Source: QHBQ01 sp038230695 (GTDB lineage: Bacteria; Chloroflexota; Chloroflexia; QHBQ01). From it: a DNA stretch of 21,913 nt. Under the pieces are notes generated by a model, which worked only from the letters and a program-made list of their open reading frames with translations, had not been told where the DNA came from and did no database searches. How positions within the stretch are numbered: position 1 is the first letter of the stretch; each line of letters begins with the position of its first letter. The position numbers and the translations under genes were made by a program. Below are positions 8,331 through 15,590 of the stretch, piece after piece. The stretch spans positions 1 through 21,913 of the forward strand of contig JBBRMT010000052.1 in assembly GCA_038230695.1 (NCBI GenBank), read 5' to 3'.

Positions 8331-8380
8331 TCTGTCCACCTCCTGAATAGGGAATCACGCTTCGTGCCACAGTGGTGCGG

Positions 8381-9226
8381 CTAAGGTCGGTGGGCGCGAA
8401 CCATCAATACCTCGTTCTTCAGCGCCACGCCACCATCATCGGCGGGGTGGGCTTTGAAGAAGGCGATCATGTCCGTCATCAACGCCTGCTGCACCTGGGG
8501 CGGCTGCTTGTCATAGAATGGCCGCATCGTGCCGGTGGCTGAAAGCATTGCTTGCGCCCCCTGCTCGGCGCTGGCGAAATGCCAGTCGTGGCGCACGAAT
8601 TGATGCTCAATCTCGCCGAAGCCCGCTTCGGTAAGCAGCTTCTGGTGCAGTGCGGGGTCGCCCATATCCCACAGGCCGGGCGTGCCGGGCAGCGGCGGGC
8701 CTGCGGTATAAGGCGCGGCCACATCAGCAGTGCCAGCCAGGTCGCAGCGGCTGGCATCGGCCCACACCGCAATGGCGATGCGCCCCTGCGCCGCCAGTTC
8801 GCGGCGCATCCCCCGCAGCATCGCCAGCTTGTCGGGTACGTACATCAACCCCAACTGGCTGAGAGCGGCGTTGAAGGTGCGCGGCTTGACTTCGAGCGCC
8901 TCGGCATCCATCTCCATCCAGGTAATGTCGGTGTAACCCTCGTGTTCGGCGCGGTTCGCCGCAATGGTAAGCAACTGTGGCGCTATATCAACGCCAACCA
9001 CTACCCCCTTCTCACCCAGGCGGCGACGGGCGGCTAGCGCAACCACACCGCTGCCAGTCGCTACATCCAGCACGCGATCGCCAGGGCAAATCTCCGCAAA
9101 GTCAACCAACTGCTCGGCGAGGGCGGCGGTAAGGCGGCCAAGATGGTTGGCCCAATCCTCGGCGGCAAGATCCCAACCTTTCTTCTCGCGGGCTTTGAAG
9201 CGGGCGGGGTCGAATTGATCACTCAT
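8381..9226 (-). CDS. Class I SAM-dependent methyltransferase (UbiE/Coq5-like)
   Basis: The 281-aa Rossmann-fold enzyme has motif I at residues 52-60 (VLDVATGSG), an acidic loop VGVDIAPQLL at 78-87 that would hold the adenosyl ribose, and EMDAEAL at 105-111. It would transfer a methyl group from S-adenosylmethionine to an unidentified small molecule or lipid in the cytoplasm. The start ATG overlaps the end of the acyl-carrier-like gene by 8 nt (ATGAGTGA), so the two are translationally coupled. With the GT2 gene upstream this suggests one envelope-modifying or biosynthetic operon. The substrate cannot be read from sequence; the N-terminus (FKAREKKGWDLAAEDW) resembles small-molecule methyltransferases rather than rRNA or protein methylases. 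Confidence 0.9.
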   Translation of the reverse strand: MSDQFDPARFKAREKKGWDLAAEDWANHLGRLTAALAEQLVDFAEICPGDRVLDVATGSGVVALAARRRLGEKGVVVGVDIAPQLLTIAANRAEHEGYTDITWMEMDAEALEVKPRTFNAALSQLGLMYVPDKLAMLRGMRRELAAQGRIAIAVWADASRCDLAGTADVAAPYTAGPPLPGTPGLWDMGDPALHQKLLTEAGFGEIEHQFVRHDWHFASAEQGAQAMLSATGTMRPFYDKQPPQVQQALMTDMIAFFKAHPADDGGVALKNEVLMVRAHRP

Positions 9227-9506
9227 ATTTCTGCCGCATCCTTTCCACGATATAATCGGTCAACTGACCAATTGTGCCAAGCGTGTCCAGAATACTGGGG
9301 TCGTCGGTGATGTTGATACCAAACACACTCTCCAACTCGATCACCATATTGGCATTCATCTGTCCACCGCGTTCCATGCCGGAACTAAAGATGGGGCTGC
9401 CATCGTCGAGGTGGATAAGGTCAAGTCCCTCCTCGGCCCGCAGGTTGGAGAGGGTAGAGATAACTTCGGCATCTACCCCTTCACGGCTGGTGAATTGATC
9501 GTCCAA
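9219..9506 (-). CDS. Acyl-carrier-protein-like protein lacking the phosphopantetheine serine
   Basis: The 95-aa product has the length and helix pattern of a PP-binding carrier: PIFSSG (38-43), then NANMVIELESVFGINITDD (51-69), then LGTIGQLTDYI (76-86). In carriers of this style PLFSSG is followed by the Asp-Ser-Leu motif carrying 4'-phosphopantetheine; here the corresponding stretch is MERGGQM (44-50), and no Ser or Asp-Ser falls in register. It is therefore either an unmodified, degenerate carrier or a scaffold or allosteric partner. The start is a TTG at 9506 chosen because AGGAGC lies 7 nt upstream, within the tail of the GT2 gene. It is 13 bp from the GT2 stop and overlaps the methyltransferase start by 8 nt. 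The family call is good; the function is open. Confidence 0.8.
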   Translation of the reverse strand: MDDQFTSREGVDAEVISTLSNLRAEEGLDLIHLDDGSPIFSSGMERGGQMNANMVIELESVFGINITDDPSILDTLGTIGQLTDYIVERMRQKYE

Positions 9507-9519
9507 GTTCGCTCCTATT

Positions 9520-10350
9520 CTAGCCTAATTCCTTATCGCCCCGCGCCCTTAGCAGCAGCAAGCCGAACAGTGCGACCACCGCCACACCCGCGCCGACGAA
9601 CAGGCGCAAGGTCTGGTTGGGCTGCTGAGGGACGATAACGCCATCGGGAGGCACGTAGTCGCGCATCCGCAGCCACAGTTTGAGCGTCTCCTTCATCGAA
9701 CGGGATACTACCTTCCAACTGCCGCCACTCTGTTCGCCAGCGGTGCGAGGCAGATGGTTGACCCCCACCTCCACGATACTGCGCCCACGCACGTTGGCTT
9801 TAGCCAGTATCTCGGCGTTGATCAGGCCGTAGCGGGCTTGCAAGTTGATGCCCTTCAGCACATCGGCATGGAAGACCTTGAAGGCGCAGTCTATGTCGCG
9901 CACATGGACATTGAAGAGCAATTGCACCGCGATGTTGAACAACCGAGCGTAGAGCAGGCGTACCGCTGGGTCGTTACGCTTGATGCGGTAGCCAGCCACG
10001 ATGTCATAGTGCGGCACATAGGGAGCGAGGCGGTTGAGGTCGCGCAGGTCGAACTGGCGGTCTGAGTCGGTGAACATAATGTAATCACCCTTCGCCGCGT
10101 TCATGCCGGTGGTGATGGTATCACCGTAGCCGCGATTGACCTCGTGGTGGATGACGCGCACATGGGGGTTGGCAGCGGCAAGTTGGTCGGCGATTTCGCC
10201 GGTGCGATCCTTGCTGCCATCGTTGACTACCACCACCTCGTAATCGCTGAAGATGGTGGGCAACACGGCTTCGGCATCGTGAACCACCGCAGCGATATTA
10301 TCTTCCTCGTTGTGGGCGGGCAGCACCAGTGAGAGCTTGCCTTCAATCAT
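9520..10350 (-). CDS. GT2 glycosyltransferase, polyprenyl/dolichol-phosphate sugar synthase-like, with C-terminal TM
   Basis: The 276-aa product starts at the ATG at 10350 (MIEGKLSLVLPAHNEE), with AGGAG 11 nt upstream; the longer open frame to 10464 would cross the promoter and is rejected. GT-A features are PAHNEED (11-17), VVVNDGSKD (40-48), and the metal/nucleotide-binding TDSD at 94-97, followed by QFDLRDL (99-105). DIDCAFKVF (152-160) and the late PRTAGEQSGGSW (201-212) are typical of the DPM1/GtrB-like subgroup, which moves a sugar from a nucleotide donor to a lipid phosphate at the inner membrane face. One membrane helix lies at about 249-268. It heads the cluster GT2, acyl-carrier-like, methyltransferase. 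The sugar donor and acceptor are unknown. Confidence 0.9.
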   Translation of the reverse strand: MIEGKLSLVLPAHNEEDNIAAVVHDAEAVLPTIFSDYEVVVVNDGSKDRTGEIADQLAAANPHVRVIHHEVNRGYGDTITTGMNAAKGDYIMFTDSDRQFDLRDLNRLAPYVPHYDIVAGYRIKRNDPAVRLLYARLFNIAVQLLFNVHVRDIDCAFKVFHADVLKGINLQARYGLINAEILAKANVRGRSIVEVGVNHLPRTAGEQSGGSWKVVSRSMKETLKLWLRMRDYVPPDGVIVPQQPNQTLRLFVGAGVAVVALFGLLLLRARGDKELG

Positions 10351-10431
10351 TCGCTTAGTGTCTCCTCTTTGAGTGTTATGCAGGTTCAGCGGGCCGATTT
10401 TCGCCCACTTGAGAACGTGGATTGCAGCGAA

Positions 10432-10437
10432 AGTATA
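10432..10437 (-). promoter_or_regulatory. Candidate -10 element for the GT2 operon
   Basis: On the minus strand GTGTTATACTTT contains TATACT, 5 of 6 matches to the -10 consensus, about 80 nt before the ATG at 10350. No convincing -35 box is seen at 16-18 bp, so the call is tentative. Confidence 0.35.
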
Positions 10438-10473
10438 ACACAAAATGCTTTGCCTTGCCCACAAAATCGCCGA

Positions 10474-10499
10474 AAGCCCGTGCCAGATAGCGCGGGCTT
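10474..10499 (-). terminator. Possible terminator hairpin after the glycosidase gene
   Basis: AAGCCCG (10474-10480) pairs with CGGGCTT (10493-10499) around a 12-nt loop, 25 bp beyond the glycosidase stop. On the minus strand it is followed by a T-rich but interrupted run, so efficiency is uncertain. Confidence 0.45.
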
Positions 10500-10523
10500 C
10501 CTTGTTTATGCTGAGGGTGACGG

Positions 10524-12575
10524 CTACTTGCCCATTTGCTGCAAAGCGGTGTAGGCGGGACGAGGGCTGTAGTCGGCGTTGAGTACCGCCCAGGGTACTT
10601 TCTCGTCGCTGGCGGGCAGGCCGAGCGTGCTAAAGTTGAGGTTCCAGACTGCCATCACCCCCATCCAGGGGTAGTCGTTGATCGCCTTCTGGTAGGCGCG
10701 AACCAGGTACGTACCCTGGGTCTGCTCGTCAATCAACTGGCAATACTCATAGCCGGGCGCAGGGTTGGGATTGCCTACACAGGAGGGCCAGCCGAACTCG
10801 GTGAGCCACATCTGCTTGGCCTGGTCACCATTCGTCTCCATCACTTGGCGCAACTGCTCGATGCGCCGGAAGTAGAAGCTAGGGTCGTTGAGCCAGCAAT
10901 CGTTGCGCGGCTGGTACTTGGGTGGGCAAGCCCCCGTGCCGGGCTGGTCGGGCCACAGTTGGTCGGGCGAGTTACCGTAGCCCGCGCCGTGTGCGCCGAG
11001 TGCGTCAAAGTAATCCTTCACCTCGCCGCCGTTGATGGCGTATATCTGCTGCAAGTAGGCCACATCGTCAACCGCCAGGCCGGGGTCGTTAACCCCAGTG
11101 GGGGTGAGCGCCCCGAAGAGGACGACGGCGTGGTGGTCGGCAAACTTCACCCCCCAGTAGCCGTAGCGCAGCGCGGTGACGTAGCGGGCGGGGTCTACGT
11201 GGCCGCCGGTCTCCACTGCGTAGTTCTCCTCGTTCCAGATCTCGTAGGCGGAAACCCGTCCCTTGTAGCGGCTAGCCATCTGGTAAACAAAGTTGCCGAG
11301 GTCAGTGGGGTCATCGGGCAATCCGCCCTTTATCGTACCTGCGGTGGCCCAGTCGGGCGACTTGGCGATGCTGAAGATCAATTTCAGCCCTTTGGTGTTA
11401 GCATCGTCCACAATCTGGTCGAGTTGACCCCAGGCGTATTGCCCTTTGTTGCCCTCGATGTCCTTCCAGGCGATTTGCAGCTTGACCCAGCCGAAGCCTG
11501 CGCCCTTGACCATGTCGTATGCCTGGTTGTGGTCAACGTAGTAAAGAGCGGCGTTGAAGCCATAGCCAACGTGCGGGCCTTGTAGCGGGGCGCTGTAGTG
11601 GCCGACCCCTTGATAGCGCCATTGTAGATAGTGCTGGCCGATGTTGCCCATCTGCACGCGGTAAGCGGCGTTCGGTTCGCTGGGGACATAGGTGAGAACG
11701 CGCCGCTCGAAAGCCTGGATTAGCACAGCGGTGTTAGGATGCCCGGCGTACTTGACGTTAGCCCAATATGGTTCACTGATCGGCAGGCCGGTAGCGTAGT
11801 TCCAGGGGTTGTTCAATTGCTGGTTGACGCGCTGGCCGTTGACCAGCACCGGCCCCTGCGCGGTGAGGAAGTTCCAGAAAACGGCAGGGACGTTATGCTG
11901 GGTAGTGGTGTCGAAGTAAACGAACCTGGTACCCGCATCGCTGGCCTTGCTGGTATCGTTGCCAATGTTGCCAGCCTTGTCAATGGTCGAGGTGGCGTTC
12001 TGGCCGGTCTGGTTGGGGGCGGGCAGACCGTTGCCGCCGGTGATGCTGCTGACCGTCTGCCAGGTGCGGTAGGTGGGGGCGTTGCCGTCGTCGGCATCAG
12101 AGGCCAGAGGGATGTCGCTGGGGAAGCGCGACTCGAAGGTGGTGTCGCCAATCTGCATCCGCCCGCTGATTAGCTCCTCGGTGAGCAGCCCATTGGTGAC
12201 AAAGTAGGCGCTGATGGGGTCGGCAGTGGGGTCGTTGATCTCCATGCGGCTCTTGTCAAAGTATTCGACCTTGCGAGTCTTGGTCGCGCCCTTCGCGTCC
12301 AGGTAAGTCTCATAGGTCCAATAGTTAGGCGTAGGTCCCCAGTACCATGAGCGGGAAACCGTGCCGTTGGCAACGTACTGGTCGGTGCGTTGCCAGGTGC
12401 TGGTGAAGGCGGGGTCGGCGAACTGCTTGTCAAGCGTAGTGGTAGCGGCGGCGGCAGGTTGCGCCGCTGGCAACTGGGTGGGCGCGGCATTGCTGTTACC
12501 GCCAGTGTTGGTCAGCAGCATAATCAAGGTAAACATGGAGATGAGCGTGATCGCTCGTTTGCGGATGTTTGACAC
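10524..12575 (-). CDS. Secreted clan GH-A glycoside hydrolase (GH39/GH5-like) with N-terminal accessory domain
   Basis: The 683-aa product begins with a GTG at 12575; the ribosome-binding site AAGGAGG is 9 nt upstream. Residues 1-30 form a signal peptide (KR, then ITLISMFTLIMLLTNTGG), followed by a Pro/Ala/Thr linker. Residues ~48-325 form an accessory domain ending AFERRVLTYVPSEP and MGNIGQHYLQWRYQ, a pattern I associate with secreted Chloroflexota proteins. Residues ~335-680 form a TIM barrel: WVKLQIAWKDIE (363-374), then YEIWNEEN (444-451) with probable acid/base Glu449, and MWLTEFGWPS (589-598) with probable nucleophile Glu593, the spacing expected of a retaining clan GH-A enzyme. It would hydrolyse an extracellular polysaccharide; the sugar specificity is unknown. 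It is monocistronic with its own promoter, and neither catalytic residue is missing. Confidence 0.88.
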   Translation of the reverse strand: MSNIRKRAITLISMFTLIMLLTNTGGNSNAAPTQLPAAQPAAAATTTLDKQFADPAFTSTWQRTDQYVANGTVSRSWYWGPTPNYWTYETYLDAKGATKTRKVEYFDKSRMEINDPTADPISAYFVTNGLLTEELISGRMQIGDTTFESRFPSDIPLASDADDGNAPTYRTWQTVSSITGGNGLPAPNQTGQNATSTIDKAGNIGNDTSKASDAGTRFVYFDTTTQHNVPAVFWNFLTAQGPVLVNGQRVNQQLNNPWNYATGLPISEPYWANVKYAGHPNTAVLIQAFERRVLTYVPSEPNAAYRVQMGNIGQHYLQWRYQGVGHYSAPLQGPHVGYGFNAALYYVDHNQAYDMVKGAGFGWVKLQIAWKDIEGNKGQYAWGQLDQIVDDANTKGLKLIFSIAKSPDWATAGTIKGGLPDDPTDLGNFVYQMASRYKGRVSAYEIWNEENYAVETGGHVDPARYVTALRYGYWGVKFADHHAVVLFGALTPTGVNDPGLAVDDVAYLQQIYAINGGEVKDYFDALGAHGAGYGNSPDQLWPDQPGTGACPPKYQPRNDCWLNDPSFYFRRIEQLRQVMETNGDQAKQMWLTEFGWPSCVGNPNPAPGYEYCQLIDEQTQGTYLVRAYQKAINDYPWMGVMAVWNLNFSTLGLPASDEKVPWAVLNADYSPRPAYTALQQMGK

Positions 12576-12626
12576 CGGGTTATTCCTCCTTGTGGATAGG
12601 TAAAACGCACGTTACGCAACGGCAAC

Positions 12627-12635
12627 ATTATACCA
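12627..12635 (-). promoter_or_regulatory. Extended -10 promoter of the glycosidase gene
   Basis: On the minus strand the sequence TGGTATAAT gives a perfect TATAAT with the TG of an extended -10. No good -35 is present, as is usual for that class. The expected 5' leader is about 45 nt and ends in the strong AAGGAGG site at 12585-12591. Confidence 0.6.
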
Positions 12636-12818
12636 TGTTAACGTGCCAGCCGCTGTTTGGTTGCAATGGAAGGTTGTGCGGCACGTTCTAGCATATCCCA
12701 ACTGGGCGAATAATGGTTCACCTCTGAATAAGGGTTCACCTCTATGGATGTCTGTCTTGCATGAATGTAACGCGCACTGGCAACGGAACGACCAGGCCAG
12801 TGGATCAGGTTCAGCGTT

Positions 12819-12837
12819 AATCACCAATCACCAATCA
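12819..12837. repeat. Heptanucleotide repeat overlapping the end of the purine phosphorylase gene
   Basis: Two and a half units of AATCACC (TTGGTGA-type on the minus strand) span the last codons and TGA stop of the phosphorylase. Because the unit is 7 bp, each copy shifts the frame, so the repeat may have set the present C-terminus. Confidence 0.55.
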
Positions 12838-13657
12838 ATGCTTTAACCAGCGCCCGCAGACGAGGGCCGATCAGGTTGGCGGTCTCCAGCACTTCGCTGT
12901 GGTTGGCAGTGCCGCCCGCTTCGTCGGCGATCGCCTCGTTGGTGATGGTGCTGATACCCAGGACGCGCATCCCACTGTGACGGGCGACGGTCACTTCGGG
13001 TACGGTGGACATCCCCACCGCATCCGCGCCGAGGGTACGCAGCATCCGCACTTCAGCCGGGGTCTCATACGTCGGGCCGCTGAGGAAGATATAGACTCCT
13101 TCGCGCAGGGGGATGTTCAGGCGAGTGGCGGCAGCGCGAGTCTGGCCGCGCAATTCGGAGTCGTATGCGCCGTTCATCGCGGGGAAGCGGGGGCCGAGCC
13201 GCTCATCGTTGGGGCCAAACAGGGGGCTATTGCCTGCCATCCCTGGTAGATTGATATGGTCGGCGATCAGCATCAGGTCGCCCTGGCGATAGTCGGGATT
13301 GAGGCCGCCCGCTGCATTAGTGACCAGCAGCGTGCCGACACCTAGCGCGTGCATCACCCGCACCGGAAAGGTGACCTGCTGCATGGTGTAGCCCTCGTAG
13401 AAGTGCAACCGCCCCGCCATCACCAGCACGGGCCGCCCGCCGAGGTTGCCGAGCAGCAACTTGCCAGCATGACCTACCACAGTAGAGGTCGCAAAACCGG
13501 GGATCTCCCCATAGGGGATGGCTATCGCGTCGGTTACATCGTCAGCCAACGCCCCCAGGCCGCTGCCGAGAATGATGCCGATGGCGGGCTGGAACTGCGG
13601 GGCGCGGCTGACGATGTAGGCGGCAGCGGTGTTTATCTGGTCGTAGAGGTCGGGCAA
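12821..13657 (-). CDS. punA: Purine nucleoside phosphorylase (trimeric PNP family)
   Basis: The 278-aa enzyme performs phosphorolysis of purine (deoxy)ribonucleosides to base plus (deoxy)ribose-1-phosphate in cytoplasmic salvage. Family motifs are all present: ILGSGLGALAD (29-39), GRLHFYEGY with the active-site His85 (82-90), TNAAGGLN (113-120), SGPTYETPAE with the base-binding Glu202 (193-202), GMSTVPE (215-221) and TITN with Asn240 (237-240). The Glu/Asn pair is that of trimeric, 6-oxopurine (guanosine/inosine) enzymes. Length is normal. The start is TTG at 13657, chosen because AGGAGG (13666-13671) is 8 nt upstream and no ATG fits. It lies 21 bp after the PPOX-radical SAM gene and is probably co-transcribed from the promoter at 15431-15459. 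The extreme C-terminus overlaps a heptanucleotide repeat. Confidence 0.96.
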   Translation of the reverse strand: MPDLYDQINTAAAYIVSRAPQFQPAIGIILGSGLGALADDVTDAIAIPYGEIPGFATSTVVGHAGKLLLGNLGGRPVLVMAGRLHFYEGYTMQQVTFPVRVMHALGVGTLLVTNAAGGLNPDYRQGDLMLIADHINLPGMAGNSPLFGPNDERLGPRFPAMNGAYDSELRGQTRAAATRLNIPLREGVYIFLSGPTYETPAEVRMLRTLGADAVGMSTVPEVTVARHSGMRVLGISTITNEAIADEAGGTANHSEVLETANLIGPRLRALVKALIGDW

Positions 13658-13678
13658 AGGGGTAGCCTCCTATGGGGA

Positions 13679-15373
13679 TTATCGGTTTTCGCCGTCGGCG
13701 GGGGCCAGCACACAGTGGTGGCAGACGGTTTCCACCCCGCTCTCTGCACCCCGCGTGCTATATAGCCGTGCCGCCTGATACTCTTTGCTGTTCCATATCC
13801 CGCCAATCGTGCCACCACCCTGCAAGGTTCCGATGCGGTCTTCCTTCTTCTCCACCGCGCAACATGGCGCAATGCTGCCATCGGCGTTGACCACGGCAGT
13901 AGTGTAGAGCCAGATACAATCGGGTAGGCGACGGCGCAGCGGTTTGGCGGGATTGGCCTGGGGACGGGCCGGTAGCAGATCGAGCGCAGCACTCTGCCCG
14001 CGCTCCGGCATTGTGTTGGCTGCAATCTCTAGCGCGGCAGCCTGCTTCTCCTCCTGTGCGCTCCACAGCGCATCCAGTTCTACCAGGTTGTAGCGGCTGT
14101 ATTGCGGCTGGCGGGGAATCCAGCGTTCGCCCTTCTCGCGGGTGTCCACTTCGAGATAGGCAAGTTCAGTCTTGAACTCATCCACCCCTAGCTCGGCGGC
14201 CAGCGCCCGCGCTTGCTCGATCTCGTACTCATTGTGGCGGAAGACCAGATATTGCCAGAAGATGTAGGGCGTGCGACTGCCCAACTGCTTGCGGGTGTCG
14301 GTTAGGGTACGCACATTACGCAGCACGGTTTCCAGATTGCCGCCCACGCGGTACTGCTCAAACGTCGACTGGGTTGCGCCGTCAATGCTAAGGATGAGGT
14401 AATCCAGCCCGGATTTTATCATGAGCTCCGCTGCTTGCGCGTCGAAGTAGTGAAAGTTGCTGCTCACCGAGGTGATGATGTGGCGCTGGTGGGCGTAGTC
14501 AATCATCGCGTAGATGTCCTTGTTGAGCAGCGGTTCGCCCCAGTTGAACATATCAATGCTGTAGAGGTAAGTCCCCATTTCGTCAACGATGTGGCGGAAC
14601 ATCTCGGTTTGCAGGCGGCCCTTCTTTAGGGTGATGCGCCCGTTGCCTGTGGGACAGAGGGGACACTTCAGGTTGCAAGCGCTGAAGGGGTCAATCGTCA
14701 GATAGGTGGGATAGCTGCTGAGGTGACCCGCGCCCCGCTTCATCGCGCCGATGGCCCGCCGCGCATTTAGGTAGCGACGCAGCTTGAGCAGCTTTGGTGT
14801 GCGCCGCCAGGTCTCACCTTCGGGGAAGCGGCGCAAGGGCGGGCTGACCTCCTGGACGGTATTCCAGTGGTCTACCAGCAGCTTTTCGATAAACTTTGGT
14901 TTCTGCAATCTCTTACCTCGGTCTATGCAGCGTGTTGCACCAGAGCAGGCCACCGCCCACCCATCCAAATGGGATAAACTGACAACCTTGCGGCTGTTGG
15001 GGTTATACGCTTCGCTCTCGATGCCCCATCCGACAATATGGGTAGGATGGATGCGGATTACCTCGCTAACGAAACCAGGCATAATCGCCTCACTACTGCC
15101 CAGCGCCTCGGCCTGCCCGCGAATCTCGATTCCTCGCGGCCATGAAACTGCACTATCGTCAACTGCGAAGGCCACCCGCCCATCACGGATTACGTCGCGG
15201 TACTTCTTGCTCTGCCCCATGTTATGACCACCGATGTCAATTGTGTCAAGCTCAGGATTATAGCGAAATCTGGCTACGGTGAGGTGCGGCGAACCATCAG
15301 CGCTCAAGGTCGCAAGCCGCCCCAGCCGCTGGCTGTTTAGATATTCGATCTCCTTATCGCTAAAGCTGCTCAT
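13679..15373 (-). CDS. Fusion: PPOX (F420/FMN split-barrel) domain plus radical SAM/SPASM enzyme
   Basis: The 564-aa single frame starts at the ATG at 15373 (AGGAGG at 15380-15385). Residues 1-130 match the 'PPOX class F420-dependent' split-barrel family: LNSQRLGRLATLSADG (12-27), TIDIGGHN (44-51), RVAFAVDD (66-73), RGIEIRGQAEA (80-90), ending NPNSRKV. Residues ~225-400 are a radical SAM core with CNLKCPLC (Cys233, 237, 240), which would bind a 4Fe-4S cluster, plus NWGEP (277-281) and LILSIDGA (326-333). Residues ~480-560 hold SPASM-like cysteines (486, 504, 505, 551, 554) for auxiliary clusters. The linker (131-155) looks like unconserved sequence and contains a GAGG plus TTG internal start at codon 156. 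The reaction and substrate are unknown. SPASM enzymes often modify peptides or cofactors, and a flavin/F420 partner could supply electrons. It is first in a two-gene unit with punA. Confidence 0.88.
   Translation of the reverse strand: MSSFSDKEIEYLNSQRLGRLATLSADGSPHLTVARFRYNPELDTIDIGGHNMGQSKKYRDVIRDGRVAFAVDDSAVSWPRGIEIRGQAEALGSSEAIMPGFVSEVIRIHPTHIVGWGIESEAYNPNSRKVVSLSHLDGWAVACSGATRCIDRGKRLQKPKFIEKLLVDHWNTVQEVSPPLRRFPEGETWRRTPKLLKLRRYLNARRAIGAMKRGAGHLSSYPTYLTIDPFSACNLKCPLCPTGNGRITLKKGRLQTEMFRHIVDEMGTYLYSIDMFNWGEPLLNKDIYAMIDYAHQRHIITSVSSNFHYFDAQAAELMIKSGLDYLILSIDGATQSTFEQYRVGGNLETVLRNVRTLTDTRKQLGSRTPYIFWQYLVFRHNEYEIEQARALAAELGVDEFKTELAYLEVDTREKGERWIPRQPQYSRYNLVELDALWSAQEEKQAAALEIAANTMPERGQSAALDLLPARPQANPAKPLRRRLPDCIWLYTTAVVNADGSIAPCCAVEKKEDRIGTLQGGGTIGGIWNSKEYQAARLYSTRGAESGVETVCHHCVLAPADGENR
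14906..14920 (-). promoter_or_regulatory. Internal ribosome-binding site and TTG start at the PPOX/radical SAM junction
   Basis: On the minus strand GAGG, 7 nt and TTG (14908-14906, codon 156, residues LQKPKFIEK) form a well-spaced start exactly where the radical SAM-like part begins. It may be a relic of two once-separate genes or a live second start giving a ~409-aa radical SAM protein. Confidence 0.45.
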
Positions 15374-15430
15374 TTATAGCCTCCTATTTGTATATGGCAC
15401 TTTTGTTATGGCTGGTTTATGTGTGGGTTT

Positions 15431-15459
15431 ATCATAACTAGCGGCGGGGTCGGTGTCAA
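15431..15459 (-). promoter_or_regulatory. Promoter of the PPOX-radical SAM/punA unit
   Basis: On the minus strand TTGACA (15459-15454), exactly 17 bp, then TATGAT (15436-15431). It would start transcription about 50 nt before the ATG at 15373. This is one of the three best promoter matches in the window. Confidence 0.75.
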
Positions 15460-15540
15460 GCCGAAGCAATTCCCCTGGCTGGTCATATTCCACTCGCAAG
15501 CACAAAGGAGCCGACTTTGCTGAGGTGCAACGTCGGTTTT

Positions 15541-15575
15541 CCCGTGTCTCCGCGTTCACTTCCGTGTCTTCCGCG
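15541..15575. repeat. CCGTGTCTCCGCG-type dispersed repeat fragment
   Basis: CCGTGTCTCCGCG (15542-15554) recurs as CCGTGTCTTCCGCG (15562-15575). On the minus strand it reads as the 'GCGGAGACACGG' phrase found as a non-coding dispersed repeat in many environmental bacterial genomes (recollection, not searched). The 61-codon frame through it (start near 15559) has no usable ribosome-binding site and a composition unlike a protein, so it is not called as a gene. Confidence 0.4.
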
Positions 15576-15590
15576 ATTCAAAATACTGCC

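Noticed and set aside
7951..8370. 139-codon frame across the start of the STAND gene
   Set aside because: It overlaps the HTH region out of frame and is rich in Arg/Pro/Gly; the AGGAGG nearby belongs to the 27-codon ORF starting at 8330.
8381..10350. GT2, carrier-like and methyltransferase genes as a polyketide or peptide biosynthetic cluster
   Set aside because: No ketosynthase, adenylation or condensation domain is present, and the carrier-like protein lacks the attachment serine.
10536..11585. 349-codon open frame on the plus strand opposite the glycosidase
   Set aside because: It is antisense to a gene with a signal peptide, catalytic motifs and ribosome-binding site; its protein has no recognisable domain and arises from high-GC codon bias.
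12715..12743. GGTTCACCTCT direct repeat (11 bp, 18-bp spacing)
   Set aside because: Could be an operator pair but lies upstream of the glycosidase promoter without symmetry; two copies only, so no support for a site call.
12576..12820. Search for a tRNA or small RNA in the glycosidase/punA gap
   Set aside because: No cloverleaf, T-loop motif or strong terminator was found apart from the glycosidase promoter; repeats explain the remaining pattern.
15374..15559. 61-codon ORF between the PPOX-radical SAM gene and yfhO
   Set aside because: No ribosome-binding site, overlaps the promoter of the next gene, and its 5' part is the dispersed CCGTGTCTCCGCG repeat.
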